Below, piece after piece: positions 59,123 to 64,000 of a DNA stretch of 64,000 nucleotides. The notes beneath the pieces are model-generated. The model worked only from the letters and a program-made list of their open reading frames with translations. It did no database searches and was not told the origin of the DNA. How positions within the stretch are numbered: the stretch's first letter is position 1; the number at the start of each line of letters is the position of its first letter. The position numbers and the translations under genes are program-made. This DNA is from JAFGBI01 sp964454025 (GTDB lineage Bacteria; Myxococcota_A; Polyangia; Polyangiales; Polyangiaceae): NCBI GenBank assembly GCA_964454025.1, contig CAYVRP010000011.1:1-64000 (forward strand), in the 5' to 3' direction.

Positions 59123-60085
59123 CTACGCTCGCTCTCCCGCGCTCGCCGCCGGCGGGGGCCGCGCGGGGCCGCTCCCGAGCAGCACCGTCAGGCCAGCCAG
59201 GCCCACGGCGAGGTTCGAGGCGAGCCAGACCAGCGACAGCGCGAAGGCCTGGTCCGCCTCGAGCCCGAACGGCACCAGCACGACCACGAACAGCGACTCC
59301 CGCAGGCCGTGCCCGCCGAGGCTCACCGGCAGCGTGGCCGCCACCAGGGCGACGGGGACGCCGAGGTAGAGCGCCGCCACCAGGTTGGGGACGGACCAGG
59401 CGGCGGCGACGGGCACCAGGATGGTCAGGGCGACCACCTGGTAGAGCACCGACCAGGCCAGGGTCTCGAGGCGCGGTGCCGGGCGCGCGAGCGCGCCGCC
59501 CCAGGCGGCCGCGACGCGCCGGAGGCGCGCCGAGAGCGGCGCCGCGCGGCGCTCGCCGAGCCGCGCGGCCAGGCGGAGCGGCACGGGCGCCCCCACCACC
59601 AGCGCGGCGAGGACCGCGGCCATCCCGGCGGCGGCCGCCAGCACCGGCGCCGTGGCGCCGGTGAGCCCGCGCAGCAGGCCCACGGCCGACACCAGCACCA
59701 GCGAGAAGAGGCCGAGGAGCCGCTCGAACCCGACCGAGGCCCAGGCGTGCTCGGCGTCGCGCACGCGGCGGCTCGCGCGCAGGGCGCGCGCGACGTCGCC
59801 GCCGACGGAGGTGGGGAGCAGGAGGTTATAGGTGGTGCCGACCAGCGTGTCGCCGACCAGCGCCCAGGGGGACACGCGTTCGCCGAGGTGCGCGAGCACC
59901 CGGTGCCAGCGCCAGGCCGACACCAGCACCGAGAGCGCCGTGAGCGCGAGCGCGGCGGCGATGGCGCCGGCCGAGAGCGAGCGGAGCGCCCGCGCGACCC
60001 CGCCCAGGTCGACCCGCAGCAGCACCGCGGCGAGCAGCGCCACCGTGACCAGGAGCTTGAGCGCCAGCGTGACCGGGCGCCTCAT
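59123..60085 (-). CDS. UPF0104/lysylphosphatidylglycerol-synthase-TM-type membrane protein
   Basis: A 320-residue inner-membrane protein with eight or so helices. It starts with LALKLLVTVALLAAVLLRVD and shows the family patterns SAWRWHRVLAHLGERVS, GDTLVGTTYNLLLPTSVGGDVARALRA and VSLGGHGLRESLFVVVLVPFGL. These proteins are linked to lipid or polyprenyl flipping or to lipid modification. It overlaps the methyltransferase gene by four bases and precedes the DNA methylase by one base. Given the preceding sugar and GT2 genes, it may move a lipid-linked product across the membrane; this is inference. Confidence 0.85.
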   Translation of the reverse strand: MRRPVTLALKLLVTVALLAAVLLRVDLGGVARALRSLSAGAIAAALALTALSVLVSAWRWHRVLAHLGERVSPWALVGDTLVGTTYNLLLPTSVGGDVARALRASRRVRDAEHAWASVGFERLLGLFSLVLVSAVGLLRGLTGATAPVLAAAAGMAAVLAALVVGAPVPLRLAARLGERRAAPLSARLRRVAAAWGGALARPAPRLETLAWSVLYQVVALTILVPVAAAWSVPNLVAALYLGVPVALVAATLPVSLGGHGLRESLFVVVLVPFGLEADQAFALSLVWLASNLAVGLAGLTVLLGSGPARPPPAASAGERA

Positions 60086-60906
60086 GGCGGCGCGGCGCGG
60101 GCCTCGCGGCAGAAGAGGAGCGCCTTGTAGTCGGCCAGCGGCTCGAGCGCGCGCCCGAAGCCGGCGGCGTGCGCTCGGTCGAGCACCTGCTCGCCGGCGC
60201 GGAACAGGGGCGTGGTCAGGAGCGGGGGCAGGTCGCGGAAGGCGAGCAGGTACCGCGCGGGCACGAACATCACCCCGCGCCGCGCGACGAGCTGGAGCCC
60301 CTGGCGGCGCGCCCGCTCGCACCAGTCGTCGACGCTGGCCCGGAGGATCCGCGCCAGCAGCCGCCCCGCGTGCACGGGCTCGATGAGCAGCACGCGCCCG
60401 CCCGCGCGGACGAGCGAGGCCACGTGGCCGAGCGTCCGCTCGAGCTCGTCGAGATCGCGGCAGGCGAGCGCGAGGCAGCCGACGGTGAGCGCGACGTCGA
60501 AGGCGCCGACGAGGGCCGGGTCCGGCGCGCGGCTGACGTCGTGCTCGGAGAAGGTGACGTCGAGCCCCGCCCCGGCCGCGTCCCGTCGCGCCACCTCCAG
60601 CGCGAGCGGCGAGAAGTCGAAGCCGTGCACCCGGGCGCCGCGGCGCGCGAGCAGCAGGCTCATGCGCCCGGTCCCGGCGCCGACGTCGGCGACGCGGAGC
60701 CCCGCGACCGGCCCCAGGAGCTCCTCGAGCAGCGCGACCTGGCGCGCGTGGACGTGCTCGTTGTAGGCGTTGCTGGGCCAGTTGCTCCGCGCCAGCCCCT
60801 GGTAGGCGCGCGCCTTCTTGTCCCAGTACGCGGGTGAGTCGTACAGGCCCCGCTTGCGTCGCCGGTCCCGCAGCAGCTCGAGCAGGCCGAGGCCCCGCCC
60901 GGTCAC
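60082..60906 (-). CDS. SAM-dependent methyltransferase (class I)
   Basis: A 274-residue cytoplasmic enzyme with motif I LRVADVGAGTGRMSLLLARRG, an acidic strand-2 end (VHGFDFSPLALEVA), SEHDVSRAP and LIEPVHAGRLLARIL. The N-terminus is YDSPAYWDKKARAYQGLARSNWPSN, common in methyltransferases of polyprenyl, quinone or glycan tailoring. GTG start with GGAGG five bases upstream, overlapping the ATP-grasp gene by four bases. It is likely to modify the product of the operon. Confidence 0.84.
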   Translation of the reverse strand: MTGRGLGLLELLRDRRRKRGLYDSPAYWDKKARAYQGLARSNWPSNAYNEHVHARQVALLEELLGPVAGLRVADVGAGTGRMSLLLARRGARVHGFDFSPLALEVARRDAAGAGLDVTFSEHDVSRAPDPALVGAFDVALTVGCLALACRDLDELERTLGHVASLVRAGGRVLLIEPVHAGRLLARILRASVDDWCERARRQGLQLVARRGVMFVPARYLLAFRDLPPLLTTPLFRAGEQVLDRAHAAGFGRALEPLADYKALLFCREARAAPP

Positions 60907-62138
60907 GACGCCTCCGTGGTGTCGATCTCGATCCGCGCCATCGCGGCCGCCGCCCGCGCCTCGGCCTCGGCCCGGCTCGCGCCGCAGGCGAGGACGTGGC
61001 CGGCGCGCTTGGCGCCATCGGTGAGCGGGTGCACCGTGTCGCCCGGGCCCACGTAGACCTGCGCGTCGACCACGCCGGGCAGCGCGCGCGCCGCGTCGAG
61101 CCCCCGCACGGCGCGGACGCGCCCGGGCCGGCCGACGAGGAAACGGCCGGTGGCGCCGCCGTGCGAAGGCGCCTCGGGCCCGGCGCGCTCCCAGTCCTCG
61201 CGGCCGAGCGCCACCCCCACGATCCGGCGGTACAGGGACACGCCCGAGGCGAGCAGGGTGACGTCCGGGTCGAGCCCGCCCCCGAGGCGGAGCGCGGTTT
61301 CGACGACGAACGCGCCGCGGGGTCCGCAGCGCACCTGGGTATAGGACGGCCCACGGTCGTAGCCGAGGGCACGGAGCCCGGCGATGGCCGCGGCCTCGAC
61401 GCGTGCCCGATCGGCGTCCACGAGCTCCGGCGGGTGGACCTCGGCGAAGGTGATCCCGGGCGGCTCCGGGTACTCGGTGATGATGCGCTCGGTGACCGCG
61501 AGGATCTCGGTCGCGCCGTCGCGGGTGTAGGCGGCGACGCTGAACTCGCGCCCCTCGATGAAGGCCTCGAGCACGCAGCGCGGCGCGTCCATGACGCGCC
61601 CGGCCGCGCCCAGCGCATCGGCGATCGCCGGCGCGAGCTCGTCGGGGCGCATCACCACCCGCACCCCGCGCTGGCCCCATCCGCGCGCCGGCTTCAGCAC
61701 CACGGGGAGCCCGTGCTCGGCGACGAAGGCGGCGGCCTCGGCGGCGGTGGCGACCACCCGGTACGCCGGGGAGGGGGCGCCCCCGCGGGCGTAGAGGGCG
61801 CGCATGTCGTCCTTGTGCACGGCCGCCGCGATCCGCGCGCTGGCGGCGTAGAACGGCAGCCCGAGCGCCTCCGCCGCGCGGGCGGTCGGGATCACCGCGT
61901 GGTCCGAGCCGCCGGTGGTGAGGCCCCGGACCCCGTGCTCGCGCGCGGCGCGGGCGATCCCGTCCGCGTCGGTGGTGGAGGCCTCCGCGAAGGCGTCGCA
62001 CAGGTCACGCCCTACCGCGCGCGGGTTCTGGTCGAGGCCTACCACGAACAGCCCCTCCGCGCGGCAGAACCGGAGCAGGCCGAGCTGGGGAAAGCCGCAG
62101 CCTACGATCAGGATCCGCGCGGCGCCGGGGGCGGTCAT
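60903..62138 (-). CDS. ATP-grasp carboxylate-amine ligase-like enzyme
   Basis: A 411-residue enzyme. The N-terminal fold opens LIVGCGFPQLGLLRFC, close to carboxylase/CarB-like pre-ATP-grasp domains. Central ATP-grasp motifs are VLKPARGWGQRGVRVV (glycine-rich loop), CVLEAFIEGREFSVAAYT and FVVETALRLGGGLDPDV (metal Glu/Asn region). The C-terminal ~80 residues form a small beta-alpha domain. Members ligate a carboxylate to an amine or similar nucleophile with ATP; the substrate here is unknown. Four-base overlap with both neighbours indicates tight coupling. Confidence 0.84.
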   Translation of the reverse strand: MTAPGAARILIVGCGFPQLGLLRFCRAEGLFVVGLDQNPRAVGRDLCDAFAEASTTDADGIARAAREHGVRGLTTGGSDHAVIPTARAAEALGLPFYAASARIAAAVHKDDMRALYARGGAPSPAYRVVATAAEAAAFVAEHGLPVVLKPARGWGQRGVRVVMRPDELAPAIADALGAAGRVMDAPRCVLEAFIEGREFSVAAYTRDGATEILAVTERIITEYPEPPGITFAEVHPPELVDADRARVEAAAIAGLRALGYDRGPSYTQVRCGPRGAFVVETALRLGGGLDPDVTLLASGVSLYRRIVGVALGREDWERAGPEAPSHGGATGRFLVGRPGRVRAVRGLDAARALPGVVDAQVYVGPGDTVHPLTDGAKRAGHVLACGASRAEAEARAAAAMARIEIDTTEAS

Positions 62139-63100
62139 CGGTCTGCCTCCGGCCTCGGCGCGGCGTCGTCGAGGTTGAGCTCCTCCGCGATCCGGTACAG
62201 GGGGCGGTCCTGCGTCTGGATGAAGATGCGCCCCACGTACTCCCCGATCACGCTGAGCGCGATGAGCTGGAGCCCGCCGATCACGACCACGGCACTGAAG
62301 AGGCTGGTGTAGCCGAGCGTGATGTCGACGCCGAGCAGCTTCTGTACGACCCGGTAGAGCGCGAACGCGATCCCGGCCAGCGCGAACGCCGCGCCCGCGG
62401 TGCCGATCAGGCGCAGCGGCCGGACGCTGAAGCCGACCATCAGGTCGAAGGTGTGGTTGACCAGCTTGGCGAGGTCGTACTTGGTGCGGCCAGCGCGCCG
62501 TGCCGCGTGCGCCACGGGGATGGAGGCGGCGCGAGCGCCGGTCCACTCCGCCAGCGCGCTGAAGAACTTGCGCTTCTCGGGCAGCCCCGCGATGAGGCGC
62601 GCGACGTCGCCGCGGATCAGGCGGAAGGTGGTCACGTCTTCGGGCAGACGGATGTCGAGCACGGTGCGCATGAACCAGACCAGCAGGCGGGAGGCGAGCA
62701 CCCGCAGGAGCGGGTCCTGGCGCCGCTCGCGGGCTCCGTACACGATCTCGTAGCCCTCGTCGCGCTTGGCCAGGAGCTTCGGGATCTCCTCCGGCGGGTT
62801 CTGCAGATCGCCGTCCGTCTGCAGGATCCACCGGCCCCGCGCGCGCAGCATGCCGGCCTGGACCGCCGCCTCCTGGCCGAAGTTGCGGGCGAAGCGGAGC
62901 ACCTTGAGCCGCCGGTCGCCGGCGGCCAGGGTGCGGAGCAGGCTCGGGGTGCGGTCGCCGCTGCCGTCGTCCACGATCACGATCTCGAAGGGCGGGCCCA
63001 GCCGTTCGAGGACCGCCCGCAGCCGCTGCACCAGCTCCTCGACGTTGTCCTCCTCGTTGTAGACGGGGACGACCACGCTCAGCTCGGGCGCGTCCGTCAT
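62135..63100 (-). CDS. GT2 glycosyltransferase with C-terminal membrane helices (DPM1/ArnC type)
   Basis: A 321-residue enzyme. It has the GT-A fold start LSVVVPVYNEEDNVEELV, IVIVDDGSGDRT, ARNFGQEAAVQAGMLRARG and QTDGDLQNPPEEI (catalytic D and DxD-like), then two C-terminal membrane helices (IGTAGAAFALAGIAFAL; LFSAVVVIGGLQLIALSVIGEYVGRIF). This is the polyprenyl-phosphate sugar transferase layout, as in ArnC or DPM1. It would attach a sugar to undecaprenyl phosphate. It overlaps the DegT-type aminotransferase by four bases, suggesting an aminosugar donor. Confidence 0.92.
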   Translation of the reverse strand: MTDAPELSVVVPVYNEEDNVEELVQRLRAVLERLGPPFEIVIVDDGSGDRTPSLLRTLAAGDRRLKVLRFARNFGQEAAVQAGMLRARGRWILQTDGDLQNPPEEIPKLLAKRDEGYEIVYGARERRQDPLLRVLASRLLVWFMRTVLDIRLPEDVTTFRLIRGDVARLIAGLPEKRKFFSALAEWTGARAASIPVAHAARRAGRTKYDLAKLVNHTFDLMVGFSVRPLRLIGTAGAAFALAGIAFALYRVVQKLLGVDITLGYTSLFSAVVVIGGLQLIALSVIGEYVGRIFIQTQDRPLYRIAEELNLDDAAPRPEADR

Positions 63101-64000
63101 CCGGCGCCCCCGGGGGCGGCCGGGACGCCCCCCGCGAGCGCCTCGCGGAGCGCCTCGTCCAGCGCCCCGACCACCTCGCTCACGTCGTCGGGGGGCAGGT
63201 CGGGGTAGAGCGGCAGGGTGACGGTCCGTTCGCCGAAGGCGAAGGCCTGCGGGTAGTCGTGGGGCGACAGGCCGAAGGTGTCGCGGTAGTAGGCCAGCGC
63301 GTGCACGGCGCGGTAGTTGACCGCGCACCCCACGCGGCGGCGCCCGAGCCCGGCCAGGACCGCGTCGCGGAGCGGCGCGGGCACCTGCACCGTGAACAGG
63401 TGGTGCGCGGAGGTGCCGCGCCGCGCCACCAGCCGCACGTGCTCGTGGCCCGAGAGCTCGCGCTCGTAGCGCTCGACCAGGGCCTGGCGGCGGGCGCGCC
63501 GCGCCTCGAGGTGCGGTAGCTGGGGCAGGAGCAGCGCCGCCTGGATGTCGGTGAGCGCCGCCTTGTAGCCGAGCTCGACCATGTCCCAGTGCCGGTACGC
63601 CTGGCCGTACCGGGAGGCGGCGTCCTTGGTGATGCCGTGGTTGCGCAGGCTGCGGAGCCGCGCCGCGAGCGCGGGGTCGTGGACGGCCAGCGCGCCCCCG
63701 TCCCCGCAGGTCAGGTTCTTGGTGGCGTAGAAGCTGAACGCGGTCGCGTCGGGGAGCTCGCCGGTGCGGGTGTCGTCGTCGCGGGCCTCGATGGAGTGAG
63801 CGGCGTCGTCGACCAGCCACAGGTGGTGGCGGTCCGCGATCGCGCGCAGCGCCCGGAGCTCCGCCAGCTGCCCGTAGAGGCCCACCGACAGGATGGCCCG
63901 CGTGCGCGGGGTGACGGCGGCCTCGACCCGCTCGGGATCGATGAGGCCGGTCCGCGGATCGATGTCCGCGAAGACGGGTCGCGCCCCCACCTGGAGCGCC
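63097..64000 (-). CDS. DegT/DnrJ/EryC1/StrS-type PLP aminotransferase, cut by window edge
   Basis: The C-terminal 300 residues of a sugar aminotransferase (the start lies beyond base 64000). Family features: ALQVGARPVFADIDPRTGL, WLVDDAAHSIEARDD (PLP-ring Asp), TAFSFYATKNLTCGDGG (Schiff-base Lys in TKN), YGQAYRHWDMVELGYKAALTD and YRAVHALAYYRDTFG. Such enzymes add an amino group to a nucleotide-linked keto sugar. It leads the six-gene operon and supports a modified-aminosugar glycolipid or polysaccharide pathway. Confidence 0.9.
   Translation of the reverse strand, partial: ALQVGARPVFADIDPRTGLIDPERVEAAVTPRTRAILSVGLYGQLAELRALRAIADRHHLWLVDDAAHSIEARDDDTRTGELPDATAFSFYATKNLTCGDGGALAVHDPALAARLRSLRNHGITKDAASRYGQAYRHWDMVELGYKAALTDIQAALLLPQLPHLEARRARRQALVERYERELSGHEHVRLVARRGTSAHHLFTVQVPAPLRDAVLAGLGRRRVGCAVNYRAVHALAYYRDTFGLSPHDYPQAFAFGERTVTLPLYPDLPPDDVSEVVGALDEALREALAGGVPAAPGGAG

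Noticed and set aside
1..64000. CRISPR arrays, insertion sequences, prophage genes, rRNA or tRNA genes
   Set aside because: No direct-repeat/spacer pattern, transposase, integrase, attachment repeat or RNA-gene fold was seen. The only regular repeats are coding linkers.

Overview
The window looks like a chromosomal segment of a high-GC bacterium from the Myxococcota lineage. Signs of this are a secreted beta-helix protein ending in a MYXO-CTERM-type sorting tail (45347-46963), several lipoproteins with TGG-rich linkers, a Ser/Thr kinase of the HRDINPSN type fused to a PATAN/DUF4388-like domain, and a B12/radical-SAM relative. This placement is inference from gene style only; no rRNA or other marker gene is present.

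Left part (1-12.8 kb): a truncated VanW-family protein, a TerB-like protein, a divergent RNase HII-like protein, a glycosyltransferase-like protein, the kinase, and an electron-transfer operon etfB-etfA-acyl-CoA dehydrogenase (11522 down to 7829) with a GAF-AraC regulator gene just upstream. Two lipoprotein glycoside hydrolases follow: GH9 (12958-14901) and GH12 (14996-15901).

Centre (15.9-42.4 kb): a sulfur-respiration island. An 11-kb minus-strand operon reads dsrA-B-D-L-N-C-M-K-J-O-P (26980 down to 15944). Divergent from dsrA is a plus-strand dsrMK-like pair (27454-29993). After a methyltransferase and a GH11 xylanase lipoprotein comes a second minus-strand operon: dsrO-like, dsrP-like, aprB, aprA, qmoA, qmoB, qmoC and a dsrJ-like triheme cytochrome (42358 down to 32597). 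The scattered extra M, K, J, O and P genes together make a complete second DsrMKJOP-type set. The expected route, from family knowledge, is quinol and cytoplasmic electrons to AprBA via QmoABC, and to DsrAB/DsrC via DsrMKJOP. Sat (ATP sulfurylase) and dsrEFH are not in the window.

Right part (42.6-64 kb): MscS channel, multi-pass membrane protein, beta-helix protein, stand-alone NFACT-R protein, amidohydrolase, small lipoproteins, and a stretch with decayed genes (51.2-57.2 kb: a frameshifted VWA relic and a broken B12-radical-SAM gene with a Gly-rich repeat tail) around a GFA-family protein and an alpha/beta-hydrolase lipoprotein. The last 7 kb is a tightly overlapping minus-strand operon: DegT-type aminotransferase (cut by the right edge), GT2 glycosyltransferase, ATP-grasp ligase, SAM methyltransferase, UPF0104-type membrane protein and an Eco57I-like DNA methyltransferase, probably a surface-glycolipid or modified-sugar pathway.

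The most striking overall picture is a potential sulfate/sulfite-respiring (or sulfur-oxidising) myxobacterium whose Dsr/Apr/Qmo genes are interleaved with secreted plant-polymer hydrolases.
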